A stretch of 64,000 nt of DNA, from positions 30,904 to 94,903 of the forward strand of contig JAUCQB010000061.1 of NCBI GenBank assembly GCA_030372985.1. The letters run 5' to 3'. A program made the position numbers and the translations under genes. The notes below the pieces were generated by a model. The model had not been told where the DNA came from and ran no database searches. It was given only the letters and a program-made list of their open reading frames with translations. Source of the stretch: Phycisphaerae bacterium (lineage in GTDB: Bacteria; Planctomycetota; Phycisphaerae; UBA1845; PWPN01). This document shows, in pieces, positions 26,209 to 35,019 of the stretch (positions within the stretch are counted from its first letter, which is position 1; every line of letters begins with the position of its first letter).

Positions 26209-27696
26209 ATGATGATGAAATCACCGAAGCCGTCCCGTTGGGTCGTCTTGCTTGCCGCCGTGGCCTGTATGGGCGCCGACGCACCGTGGTCCGAAGTCGC
26301 CCCCGGCATCACCTACCGGGAATACACCCTTGACGGCCCTGTCCGCGTCTTTGTCGCCCGCGCCGACCGCTCGATGAAGAGCTGGACCGTTGACTCGATG
26401 ACCAGCCTTGGCATGATCAAAGGCGGATTCGAGACCGTGCCCGACATGGCCGTCCGCTACGACGATTCCGTCACCTTTGACGGCCGCCGCTACGACGTGA
26501 AGGTTGCCATCAACGGTGACTACCTGGACGTGAAAACCGGCACCGCACTGGGCGGGCAGATCATCTCCGGCTGGTTCGTCAAACGGTTCGGCGAGTATGT
26601 CGGCAACAGCGGATTTGTGTGGACGCTCGACGGCAAGTGTTTTCTCGGCGGCAATGTTCGCAACGGCGCTCCGCTTCAGCGAGTCATCTTCGCCGACAAA
26701 TCCGAGATGAAGATCAACAAGCTGAACGAGCCTCGCGGCGACGACGAACTCGCCCTCTACACGTCGCACTACGCCGACAACACCGGCACGAGCGACGATG
26801 GCGTCGAAGTTCTCATCAAGGTCTCCGCACCTCTTGCCATCATGCCTCCCTCACCAGGCATCAAGTGCCAGGTCGCCCAGATCCTCGAGAACGCCGGTTC
26901 GACGCCGTTGCCGTTCGACCACGTCGTTCTGTCCGCCCACGGCCAGGCCGCCAGGGAACTGCGCAAACACGCCAAGCCCGGCGATGCCCTCCACATCGAC
27001 CTTCGGCTCCAGGACTTCGGCAACGAAGGAATCGGCCAGGCACCAGGCGACTGGACCAACGCCTATGCCAGCATCGGCGGTCCCAAGACCGTGCTGGTCA
27101 ACGGCAAGGTGCCGCGCGACTGGGAGGCCAAAGCCGCCCGCTACGCCGCCGAGGGCAGAAAGCACGGCTCGGTGATCAAGGACCCGCGCACGGCCATCGC
27201 TTTTGACGACAAATACGTCTATTTTCTGGTGATCGACGGCCGCTCCAAAGAGAGCATCGGCATGACCTTCACCGACGTGGGCAACTTCTGTAAGGACGAA
27301 CTCAAGGCGACCAACGCCATTCTGCAGGATGGTGGAGGCTCCACCACGTTGTGGATCGACGGCAAGGTCAAGAACAATCCCTCCGGCAAAGCCGGCGCCG
27401 ACCCGGCCGGCCGACTCAGGCCCATCGTCAACGGCTGTTTCATTGCCCTTGTCCTGCCGCCCGAGCGGTCCGAGGCCTTCCGACCCGGCCAGCGAACAGC
27501 GTGCAAGAACGAAGGACGCCTGCGTCTCGGTCCGGGCACACTGTATGGCCAGGCCGCCGCTGTCCCCGCCGGCCAGGAGGTCAAGATCCTCCCCCACGCC
27601 CTCAACGGCATCCTGGCCAAGGGCACCCACTGGTGGTTCTGCGGCCTCAACGGCGCCAAGGGCTGGGCATCTCAGGATCAACTGAAGCGCCCATAG
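26209..27696 (+). CDS. secreted phosphodiester glycosidase-family protein
   Basis: A 495-residue protein with a signal peptide (WVVLLAAVACMGADA). The central part matches the NAGPA-like phosphodiester glycosidase family: VAINGDYLDVKTG, FDDKYVYFLVIDGRS, and the active-site-type block AILQDGGGSTTLWIDGK followed by RPIVNGCF. The last 80 residues (GRLRLGPGTLYGQAAAVPAGQEV) look like a bacterial SH3 domain, suggesting cell-wall attachment. Three ATG codons in a row begin the gene; GGAG spacing suits 26212 or 26215 better than 26209. Probable uncapping or exopolysaccharide-related activity outside the cell; the substrate is unknown. Confidence 0.85.
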   Translation: MMMKSPKPSRWVVLLAAVACMGADAPWSEVAPGITYREYTLDGPVRVFVARADRSMKSWTVDSMTSLGMIKGGFETVPDMAVRYDDSVTFDGRRYDVKVAINGDYLDVKTGTALGGQIISGWFVKRFGEYVGNSGFVWTLDGKCFLGGNVRNGAPLQRVIFADKSEMKINKLNEPRGDDELALYTSHYADNTGTSDDGVEVLIKVSAPLAIMPPSPGIKCQVAQILENAGSTPLPFDHVVLSAHGQAARELRKHAKPGDALHIDLRLQDFGNEGIGQAPGDWTNAYASIGGPKTVLVNGKVPRDWEAKAARYAAEGRKHGSVIKDPRTAIAFDDKYVYFLVIDGRSKESIGMTFTDVGNFCKDELKATNAILQDGGGSTTLWIDGKVKNNPSGKAGADPAGRLRPIVNGCFIALVLPPERSEAFRPGQRTACKNEGRLRLGPGTLYGQAAAVPAGQEVKILPHALNGILAKGTHWWFCGLNGAKGWASQDQLKRP

Positions 27697-28165
27697 CCTC
27701 CGCCGTCGTGTCCGTGACGGCTTCAGGCGGGTCTGCCCAGCCCGACCCCGGCTTCCGGGTTGTGCATACCTTGGTGGTGGTACAATGCTGTCTACGGCCA
27801 GCGCCCCATCGTTGCAGGTCGCGGAGGGAGAATGCTGAGCCTGGCGACCGCCTTGCGAGGGCCTCACATACATCCTTTCGTTCCGGAGCACCGCGCGTGT
27901 TGTGGTCGTGGAGGAGACGATGGGGGATGGTCTGCCGACGCAACGGCGGCCATCGGTTGGCCGAAAGGGGGTGTGGCTGGCGGCATGGAAAAGCCCGTTG
28001 CGCCAAACGAACCCAACGGCAAATCGCTTTAACCCATTGCTGCAAAAGGTTTTGCGCCGGAAAGGTCTTTTTTCAGGGGGGCTTGTTCGGGCCCCAATCA
28101 GGTTCGATTCGATGCCGAGATGTGCTAGAATTCCGCCCTTTGCGAGATACTGACGGGAACGCACC
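27697..28165. other. intergenic region upstream of argS
   Basis: About 470 bases with no protein-like frame. A possible -10, TAGAAT (28126-28131), lies 34 bases before the argS ATG; the -35 is weak. Confidence 0.45.
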
Positions 28166-30136
28166 ATGAAATCGATCGCCGGACAACTGACATCGCTTTT
28201 CTCCGCCGCCATTGAACAGGTCTTCGGCACCCCCGGACATGGGACCGACCCGATGATCCGTCCCTCGGCCGATGCGAGATTCGGAGACTACCAGAGCAAC
28301 GTGGCCATGGGGCTGGCTAAGCGGTTGGGGGCCAAGCCCCGCGACGTGGCCCAGAAGATCGTCGACGCCCTGGCCGCTGAACCGCACGCCGCGGTGATGT
28401 GCCAGCCCTTCGAGATCGCCGGGCCGGGCTTTATCAACATTCGCCTGCGGCCGGAATGGATGGCCGACGTCCTCAACGCCGTCCCGGCAGCCGGTGACCG
28501 CGACCGCCTCGGCATCGACCCGGCCGAGACGCCGCAGACCGTCGTCGTCGACTACTCCAGCCCCAACATCGCCAAGCAGATGCACGTCGGCCACCTTCGC
28601 AGCACCATCATCGGCGACACCATCGCACGCATCCTCGACTTCGAAGGCCATCGCGTCATCCGCCAGAACCACGTCGGCGACTGGGGGACCCAGTTCGGCA
28701 TGCTCTGCGCCTACCTCAAGGAAAAGATGCCGCAGGCTCTGACCGATTCGGCCGGGGTCCACCTGGCCGACCTGGAGGGCTTCTACAAACAGGCCAATGC
28801 TCTCGATAAGGAGGACGCCGGTTTTCACGAGAGGGCCCGGGCCGAGGTCGTCGCCTTGCACAATCACGACGAAAGTACTCTGAAGGCTTGGCGGTACATC
28901 GTGAACGAGTCGCGCAACCACTACATGCCCATCTACCGGCGGCTGGGTGTCAGCCTGCGCCAGGACGACGAACGCGGCGAAAGCTTCTACGCCGAACGCC
29001 TCTCCGGTGTAGTGGCCGAAATGGAGCGAAGCTATGGCGGCGGCACGGGCGTCCCATCCCCGTCCCTTGACGAGCCGCGTGGGTTCCTTGGGCTGAGCCT
29101 GTCGAAGCCATCCCCGCGGTCTGTTCCGCAGGGTGCCCCATCCCTTGCGCCGCAAGGGGTGGGGGATGTTCCACGCCTTCGCGTCGAAATCTCCGACGGC
29201 GCCCTCTGCGTCTTCCACGAGACCCCAAACGGCGAGCCCATGTTCAAAAACCCCGACGGCAAGCCCGTCCCCATGATCATCCGCAAATCCGACGGGGCAT
29301 ACCTCTACGCGACCACCGACCTGGCGGCCATGCAGTTCCGAATCCGCGAATTGGGTGCCGACCGCATCATCTACGTCACCGACGCCCGGCAGGCCCAGCA
29401 CTTCGAGATGGTCTTCGCCACCGCGCGGGCCGCCGGTTGGACGCTCCACGGCGGCCGGTCAACGCCCGTCCAACTCGACCACGTGACCTTCGGCTCGATC
29501 CTCGGTGACGACCGCAAGCCGCTCAAGACCCGCAGCGGCGAGAACGTCAGGCTCTCCGATCTGCTCGACGAGGCCGTCAACCGGGCCGAGAAGCTGATCC
29601 GCTCTAACGAGGCTGACCCGGCCAAGCGCCGCGGCTTCACCGAAGACGAGATTCGCGACATCGCCGAGGCCGTCGGCATCGGGGCCGTCAAGTACGCCGA
29701 CCTCTCGCAAAACCGCCAGAGCGACTACATCTTCAGTTGGGACAAGATGCTCGCCATGGAGGGCAACACCGCCCCGTACATGATGTACGCCTACGCCCGC
29801 ATCCGCTCGATCCACCGTAAGGGCGCCGAAGAAAGTCGCGATCTGGCCGCCGGCCGTGTTCACCTTGTCGAGCCGGCCGAGCGCCTCCTGGCCCGCCAGG
29901 TCCTCCGCCTGCCGGAAACGCTCGAAGGGGCCGCCGTCGGCCTGCGGCTCAACATTATCACCGAATACCTTTATAATCTGGCAGGAGCCTTCATGAGCTT
30001 CTACGAGGCCTGCCCGGTCCTCAAGGCCGAGACCGACGCCCTCCGCGCCTCGCGCCTGAGGCTCTGCGATCTGACCGCCCGAACCCTGCGCATCGGCCTG
30101 GACCTCCTCGGCATCCGCGTCGTCGAACGCATGTAG
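28166..30136 (+). CDS. argS: arginyl-tRNA synthetase with an internal insertion
   Basis: A 656-residue class I synthetase that charges tRNA-Arg in the cytoplasm. An N-terminal Add-1 domain (FGDYQSNVAM), the HIGH-type signature SSPNIAKQMHVGHLRST, WGTQFGML, the FKTR-like KMSKS equivalent RKPLKTRSGENVRL and a C-terminal anticodon domain with the final RM are all present. Residues 294-336 are foreign to the family: a Pro/Ser/Gly-rich segment of about 43 residues lies between MERSYGGG and RLRVEISDG, where the family runs on directly. At DNA level it is a palindromic repeat (see 29045-29173). The insertion keeps the frame and all catalytic motifs, so the enzyme may be functional. Confidence 0.95.
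   Translation: MKSIAGQLTSLFSAAIEQVFGTPGHGTDPMIRPSADARFGDYQSNVAMGLAKRLGAKPRDVAQKIVDALAAEPHAAVMCQPFEIAGPGFINIRLRPEWMADVLNAVPAAGDRDRLGIDPAETPQTVVVDYSSPNIAKQMHVGHLRSTIIGDTIARILDFEGHRVIRQNHVGDWGTQFGMLCAYLKEKMPQALTDSAGVHLADLEGFYKQANALDKEDAGFHERARAEVVALHNHDESTLKAWRYIVNESRNHYMPIYRRLGVSLRQDDERGESFYAERLSGVVAEMERSYGGGTGVPSPSLDEPRGFLGLSLSKPSPRSVPQGAPSLAPQGVGDVPRLRVEISDGALCVFHETPNGEPMFKNPDGKPVPMIIRKSDGAYLYATTDLAAMQFRIRELGADRIIYVTDARQAQHFEMVFATARAAGWTLHGGRSTPVQLDHVTFGSILGDDRKPLKTRSGENVRLSDLLDEAVNRAEKLIRSNEADPAKRRGFTEDEIRDIAEAVGIGAVKYADLSQNRQSDYIFSWDKMLAMEGNTAPYMMYAYARIRSIHRKGAEESRDLAAGRVHLVEPAERLLARQVLRLPETLEGAAVGLRLNIITEYLYNLAGAFMSFYEACPVLKAETDALRASRLRLCDLTARTLRIGLDLLGIRVVERM
29045..29173 (+). repeat. in-frame palindromic repeat element inside argS
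   Basis: About 129 bases that encode the extra segment of ArgRS. CATCCCC (29055-29061) near one end and GGGGATG (29161-29167) near the other are inverted. Within it, CCCCATCCCTTGCG (29136-29149) and CGCAAGGGGTGGGG (29151-29164) make a 14-bp hairpin with one G-T pair, and a GAGCCTGTCGAAG core resembles a common bacterial intergenic repeat. No second copy was recognised in the window. Confidence 0.7.
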
Positions 30137-30317
30137 GGCATGGTCGAAGGTCGCCGCAGCGACCGAGACCTGCCGCGGGTGCTGGCGGCGAGTGAAAACG
30201 CAGGCGGCAAGACAGGGCACGGTCAGAGCCGCCAAACGCGGCGCAGACCTGCCGCAAACGGTGATGGTGGGGCAGATCCTCAATGGGCCGGTGCCTGCGG
30301 AACGACAAAACTGTCGG

Positions 30318-30362
30318 GCGGTCAAAGGGGACGCGGCGGTCAAAGGGGGGCGGTCAAAGGGG
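30318..30362. repeat. three direct copies of GCGGTCAAAGGGG
   Basis: Copies start at 30318, 30336 and 30350, with spacings of 18 and 14 bases. The sequence resembles GGTCAAAGGGGAC repeats found near REP-type elements in other bacteria, but no transposase is nearby. Confidence 0.8.
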
Positions 30363-30595
30363 ACGCAGCTCTTTTCCTCGGGTGGTGGAAGCCTCCTGAG
30401 CACGGTACGCTTGCCTTCGCGATCTCTACGGCTCTGCGTGAGGATCGAGCACGGGTGGGCCGGCAGCCAGTGGCACCGGGCGAGAGGAAGGGCCGACGAG
30501 GTCGTCGGCCCCACTTGTTTTCCATCTGCGTCAATCCCATGATCTGCGGGCCGGGGCTTCGCGTTCTTCCCGTCTCGGCGTTTTCGATTAAAGCG

Positions 30596-30627
30596 GTCAG
30601 CACTCAGCATTCAGCTATCAGCAATCA
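30596..30627. repeat. heptanucleotide-period tract, four to five units
   Basis: Consecutive 7-mers GTCAGCA, CTCAGCA, TTCAGCT and ATCAGCA, then ATCA. Unit core is TCAGC. Confidence 0.8.
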
Positions 30628-30902
30628 AAGGGGTGGTTTTTTACCGCAGCGGACGCAGAGGGGCACAGAGGCGGGGACAGAAAAAGGGTTTGTGCCCGGC
30701 AAGCTGCAAGAGGCGGATGTGAATGCCCCAAGTCTCTGAGGTCTTGTTGAGATCCTTGGCCAGTTGATGTGCATCCATTCACGGCCCCGGTTTTATCGGA
30801 CGGCGCATCTCTTTCCACAGCTTCGCTTGCCTCCCGCCCGGCTGAATTCTACGTTTGTATTTGGGATTACGTACCCGCCCCAGGTGACGGGAAAGGGCTT
30901 CC

Positions 30903-32381
30903 ATGCCAGGCGGCTTCCTCAGAACGCTCTTCGACGACGCTCGTCGCGGCGACGACCGCGCCGGCCACAACCTGGGTCTATCCCTGCCGTCCGGCAAACC
31001 GCCGGTGCTGCGACGCCGAACCACCAACCTGATTGCGTTGCTGGGAATCGTGGCCATCCTCTACGGCACACTGATGCCGTTTGAGATGGACCGTTCCAAG
31101 GCGATCTCGTGGAACCTGCAGTGGGCCATGTCGATGCCTGGCGACGCGGTCGCGAACGTCCTCGTCTACATTCCGATCGGGGCATTCCTGCGGCTGATGT
31201 TTCGTCGCCGGGGCTCGCTCGCGGTGGTTGAGTGGACGGCGAGCCTGGTCATCGCCGGCGGGCTCGGCTACCTGACCGAGGTGGCCCAGACGGTGGTGGT
31301 GTCCCGCGTTCCGAGCTGGATCGATGCCCTCTGCAATTTCACTGGGGCAGCGGTCGGCATTGCGCTCGGCCCGCTCCTGCAGCGGGTGCTTCGCAACGCT
31401 CATGCATGGCTCTACCGCGAGCTGCAGATTCGCCCGATGGCCATGGCCGCGATGACGGTGATGATCTGCGTGTGTACCTACGCCTTGGCCCCGCTGGACA
31501 TCAAGCCCACGCCGGGGCACGTGGCCGCGGGGCTGGCCCACCTGCGTGCCGTGCCGCAGCGATGGCTGTGGCTGCCGGGTGACGAATCGGTCCGCCCGAT
31601 GGCGCTGATGGATAAGGTAATCTCGGCCGGTGCGTACGGCCTGCTGGCCTTTGTGCTGCTGCTCTCGGCCAGGGAGGCCGGACGTTCCATGTTCCGCTCC
31701 CTCTGGTACGCATTCACTCGTTCAGTAGCGATGGCCGTGGTGGTCGAAACCATCCAGTTGTTCACCATCTCGCACGTGGCCGATCCTCGTGACCTGCTCA
31801 CGGCGTGGCTCTGTTGCCTGCTGGGTTGTGTTGTCGGTTGGACGGTCGTGGGCACTTCTCCCGATCTGCACCGGTCGCCGATGACGCTGCTCCGCGGCGT
31901 GGTGGCGGTCATCAGCGGCGTGGTGCTGGCCTGGGCCGTCGGCTCCATCGTGCTGGGCACGCCGGCACGAACACCCACGCATACGACCTGGTGGCCTGCG
32001 ATCGGCAACTTCAACCGTTCGTGGAGCAGCCTGCTCGGCGACTACACCAGCGGCCTGCTGCAATACATTCTGGTGGGCGGGCTGATCGTGCTGTGGAGCC
32101 GGGCGACCCGGCATCGTCCCAGCATGGCCCTGGTGGTGACCGCAACCTGGATCATCGCAGTCACGTCCATCAGCGTGACGGCGTTTCGAGGCTACAACAT
32201 CGACACCGCCCAACTGATCCTGGGAGTCGTCGGCGGTGTTGTTGCGGTTCGCTTCGACCGGGCCATCTTCGGCAGGCAGCAGGTGTTCGACTCGGCCTCG
32301 CCCGGTGACATCACGGCGAGAACACCGCTCGTGCCGGGCACCGCTGCTGCCTCCACTCCTCGAAGACCGCGTCAATCCTGA
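30903..32381 (+). CDS. VanZ-family membrane protein with two VanZ-like halves
   Basis: A 492-residue polytopic inner-membrane protein. The first half contains LYGTLMPFEMD, GDAVANVLVYIPIGAFL and DALCNFTGAAVGIALG, the D-x-x-x-N-x-x-G pattern of VanZ domains. The second half repeats it less well (LMDKVISAGAYGLLAFVLLL and DLLTAWLCCLLGCVVGW), then adds four or five more helices. About eleven transmembrane segments are predicted by eye. AAAGGG lies five bases before the ATG. VanZ proteins affect teicoplanin resistance in enterococci, but most members, including this one, have no assigned role. The C-terminus is a Pro/Arg-rich tail. Confidence 0.82.
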   Translation: MPGGFLRTLFDDARRGDDRAGHNLGLSLPSGKPPVLRRRTTNLIALLGIVAILYGTLMPFEMDRSKAISWNLQWAMSMPGDAVANVLVYIPIGAFLRLMFRRRGSLAVVEWTASLVIAGGLGYLTEVAQTVVVSRVPSWIDALCNFTGAAVGIALGPLLQRVLRNAHAWLYRELQIRPMAMAAMTVMICVCTYALAPLDIKPTPGHVAAGLAHLRAVPQRWLWLPGDESVRPMALMDKVISAGAYGLLAFVLLLSAREAGRSMFRSLWYAFTRSVAMAVVVETIQLFTISHVADPRDLLTAWLCCLLGCVVGWTVVGTSPDLHRSPMTLLRGVVAVISGVVLAWAVGSIVLGTPARTPTHTTWWPAIGNFNRSWSSLLGDYTSGLLQYILVGGLIVLWSRATRHRPSMALVVTATWIIAVTSISVTAFRGYNIDTAQLILGVVGGVVAVRFDRAIFGRQQVFDSASPGDITARTPLVPGTAAASTPRRPRQS

Positions 32382-32481
32382 TCACTCCCAACCACCCGGC
32401 ACAGCCGATCGTGCCGTTGCTGCGTCAGTCGTTTGCCCCCTGTCATTCTCCTGCGGCCCCACTATGATGACCGGGCGACTT

Positions 32482-32499
32482 GTCCCTGTAGTCAGGGAC
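32482..32499 (+). promoter_or_regulatory. leader hairpin upstream of the protoporphyrinogen oxidase gene
   Basis: GTCCCTG (32482-32488) and CAGGGAC (32493-32499) form a perfect 7-bp stem with the loop TAGT, 34 bases before the ATG. No T-tract follows. It might influence translation or be incidental. Confidence 0.35.
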
Positions 32500-32533
32500 G
32501 CAAGGCGGGGGTGATTGTTCTCTGGGAGCTGTG

Positions 32534-34090
32534 ATGGCTGATACGGGCTCGGGTCGTAAACGAATCATTGTCGTTGGCGGGGGCGTGTCGGGCATGGCGG
32601 CCGCCCACCGGGTGGTTGAGTTGGCCGCCGCAAGGGGCACGCCGATCGACATCTGCGTCCTCGAAGCCCGAGATCAGCTCGGCGGCTCGCTGGTGACCAA
32701 CCGGCACGACGGCTTCCTTGTCGAGGCCGGGCCGGACTCGTTCATCACCCAGAAACCCTGGGCCCTGGCGCTGTGCAAACGGCTGGGCCTCACCGACGAG
32801 ATCATCCCCACCAATCCGGCCTTCCGACGGACCTTTGTCGTCCGCAGGGGCCGCCTGCATCCGATTCCCGAAGGCTTCTTGCTTCTGGCGCCGTCGCGGA
32901 TTATGCCCTTTGTGACCAGTCGGCTGTTCTCGTGGCCGGGCAAGCTCCGCATGGGTCTGGATCTGATCCTGCCCGCCAGAGACCACGGCCGGGACGGCGA
33001 CGAGAGCCTGGCCTCGTTCGTGCGCCGGCGTTTCGGCCGCGAGGCTCTCGAACGCGTCGCTCAACCGCTGGTCGGGGGCATCTATACCGCCGATCCCGAG
33101 AAACTCAGCCTGCGGGCCACGATGCCCCGCTTTCTGGAGATGGAAGCCGAACATCGCAGCCTCATCCTGGGTATGCGGCGCGGGGCCAAGGCCATGGCCC
33201 GGGCGGCTCAAGAACGGAAGACCGTTCAAAGCGTCGACAGCGGTGCACGATACAGCATGTTCGTCTCGCTGGCCTCGGGGATGTCGCGACTGATCGACGT
33301 ACTTCGCTCGCGTCTGCCTGCCGACGCCATCCGGACGAATGCCGCCGTGACCCGTATCGCCCCGGTCTCGGGTCGATGGCAGGTTTCGCTGGCCGACGGC
33401 GCCACCGAGATCGCCGACGGCGCGATCCTCACATGTGCGGCCTATCACTCGGCCGAGCTGGTCCGGCCTCTCGACGCGAGTCTGGCCGATGATCTTGCCT
33501 CGATCAGTTATGCCTCGTCCGCGACCATGTCGCTGGCCTTTCGGCGTGACGACGTGCCCAACCCGCTCGATGGCTTCGGCTTCGTTGTGCCGGCGGTCGA
33601 GAACAAGACCCTGATCGCGGTGACCTTCAACAGCGTGAAGTTCGCCGGCCGCGCTCCCGACGGCTGGGTGCTGATGCGGGCGTTTCTCGGCGGGGCGATG
33701 CAGCCCGACGTCTATGACATGGACGACGCGCGGCTGCGCGACGCGGTGCTGCGCGACTTGCGGGATCTTCTTGGCATCGAGGCCCCGCCGCGGTTCGTTG
33801 AGTTGTATCGCTGGCCCAGGTCGATGCCGCAGTATCCGGTGGGGCACCTTCACGCGGTGGCGGCAATTCACAACAAACTGGCCTCGTGGCCCGGCCTGGC
33901 GATTGGCGGGAGCGCTTTCGGCGGCGTGGGCATCCCCGACTGCGTTTACTCCGGTGAACAGGCCGCTGAGGCTGTCGTGGCGCACCTTGCCGACGCCCGG
34001 GTCTTGGCCTCAACAGCATCTTCAGGGGAATCGGGGGCCGCTTTTGCGGGTGGGTCCCGAGGCACAAGGATTGGGCGTTGTTCTCCGTAG
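32534..34090 (+). CDS. hemG: protoporphyrinogen oxidase, FAD-dependent
   Basis: A 518-residue protein of the HemG/HemY type that oxidises protoporphyrinogen to protoporphyrin (or coproporphyrinogen III in the coproporphyrin-dependent branch). The N-terminal FAD site IIVVGGGVSGMAAAHRV is followed by LEARDQLGGSLVTNRHDGFLVE and GPDSFITQKPWAL. The C-terminal FAD block GLAIGGSAFGGVGIPDCV with SGEQAAEAV is complete. GGAG five bases upstream supports the ATG at 32534 over a GTG at 32531. The stop overlaps the upstream open frame of the methyltransferase but not its chosen start. No other heme genes are present in the window. Confidence 0.92.
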   Translation: MADTGSGRKRIIVVGGGVSGMAAAHRVVELAAARGTPIDICVLEARDQLGGSLVTNRHDGFLVEAGPDSFITQKPWALALCKRLGLTDEIIPTNPAFRRTFVVRRGRLHPIPEGFLLLAPSRIMPFVTSRLFSWPGKLRMGLDLILPARDHGRDGDESLASFVRRRFGREALERVAQPLVGGIYTADPEKLSLRATMPRFLEMEAEHRSLILGMRRGAKAMARAAQERKTVQSVDSGARYSMFVSLASGMSRLIDVLRSRLPADAIRTNAAVTRIAPVSGRWQVSLADGATEIADGAILTCAAYHSAELVRPLDASLADDLASISYASSATMSLAFRRDDVPNPLDGFGFVVPAVENKTLIAVTFNSVKFAGRAPDGWVLMRAFLGGAMQPDVYDMDDARLRDAVLRDLRDLLGIEAPPRFVELYRWPRSMPQYPVGHLHAVAAIHNKLASWPGLAIGGSAFGGVGIPDCVYSGEQAAEAVVAHLADARVLASTASSGESGAAFAGGSRGTRIGRCSP

Positions 34091-34134
34091 GCTCCCGACG
34101 GGCGCGCCAAGAAACCTCCGAAGGGGCGTGCGTG

Positions 34135-34884
34135 ATGTGGAGAGATTTCCTCAAACGAATTCACCCCGAAGGCATCCCCTGGCCGGGCTCGGTGCTCTAC
34201 AACGCCCTGAGCCGCAGCCGCATTTTTCAGCAGCACTATCGTCTGCTGGCCGAGGATATCGCTGCCCATTGCCAGGAAGGAAGCATCCTGGACATCGGCA
34301 CCGGCCCTGCCCGCTTGCTCTTCTGTCTTCACGAAGTCTGGCCGCATGTGCGGCTTGTGGGAGTCGATGTGAGCCCTGCGATGGCGCGCAAGGCGCGCGA
34401 GAATCTGTCCCGCGCCGGCCTGTCGAAGGTCATTCATATCCAAGCCGCAGCGGCTCAGCATCTGCCGTTTGCCGACGAGTCCTTCCACACCGTCGTGAGT
34501 TCCGGAACGGTTCATCACTGGAAAGACCCCGTGGCGGGACTCAACGAGGTGTACCGGGTGTTGCGGGCAGGCGGCTGGGGACTGATGTACGATCTCGTGA
34601 AGGACACGCCGGCGGAGGTTCTGCGGCACCTTACCCAAGAGCATGGTCGGTTTCGCGTGAGGCTTCTTCGGCTTCACTCCCTTGAAGAGCCGTTCCACAC
34701 CGTCAGTGACTTCGCCTCGTTGGCTGGTGCCACCCCGTTCAGGACGGGACAGGTGCGGTTCGTCGGAGCCCTGTGCTGTCTGGCCCTCGCGAGAATGGCG
34801 CCCCCTCCTGAGGCGCACGCAGACCGGGTACAGGGTGCGGACCCATGCCGCCGACGGCAACCGGACGATGACGGCCGTTTTTGA
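34135..34884 (+). CDS. class I SAM-dependent methyltransferase
   Basis: A 249-residue cytoplasmic protein. The SAM-binding motif I is ILDIGTGPARLLF (about residues 45-57), followed by VGVDVSPAMARKARENL and the motif II/III region LPFADESFHTVVSSGTVHHWKDP, which puts it in the UbiE/methyltransferase-11 group. The ATG at 34135 lies 44 bases after the hemG stop, so cotranscription is likely. The last 30 residues (Pro/Arg/Asp-rich) look like read-through into non-family sequence. Substrate unknown. Confidence 0.85.
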   Translation: MWRDFLKRIHPEGIPWPGSVLYNALSRSRIFQQHYRLLAEDIAAHCQEGSILDIGTGPARLLFCLHEVWPHVRLVGVDVSPAMARKARENLSRAGLSKVIHIQAAAAQHLPFADESFHTVVSSGTVHHWKDPVAGLNEVYRVLRAGGWGLMYDLVKDTPAEVLRHLTQEHGRFRVRLLRLHSLEEPFHTVSDFASLAGATPFRTGQVRFVGALCCLALARMAPPPEAHADRVQGADPCRRRQPDDDGRF

Positions 34885-34937
34885 GATGAGGCTTCCGTTG
34901 AGCTTGCCAAACCGGTAGAATGGGACCCGGTATGGCA

Positions 34938-34964
34938 CAGCCGTACGGGTCGCCCGTCCGGCTG
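34938..34964. other. strong hairpin between methyltransferase and phosphatase genes
   Basis: CAGCCGTACGGG (34938-34949) and CCCGTCCGGCTG (34953-34964) pair over 12 bases with one mismatch and a 3-base loop. No T-tract follows, so a terminator role is uncertain. Confidence 0.35.
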
Positions 34965-35019
34965 TTGCGAAGCGGCCGCAATCAGACGGCCCGTTACGGC
35001 TTTGAGGCGGGGGTAACGT

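Larger units (their letters stand above)
30137..30902. other. repeat-rich intergenic region between argS and the VanZ gene
   Basis: 765 bases without a credible gene. It contains three repeat groups: three copies of GCGGTCAAAGGGG (30318-30362), a heptanucleotide-period tract (30596-30627) and an ACCGCAG / ACGCAGAGG / CACAGAGG stretch (30643-30671). Confidence 0.7.

Noticed and set aside
28094..28120. tRNA T-arm suggested by GGTTCGATTCG
   Set aside because: No matching acceptor stem, D-arm or anticodon arm could be built around it.
32461..32533. Cyclic di-GMP riboswitch suggested by GGGACGCAAGGC
   Set aside because: The rest of the GEMM consensus is missing; only a simple 7-bp hairpin is present.
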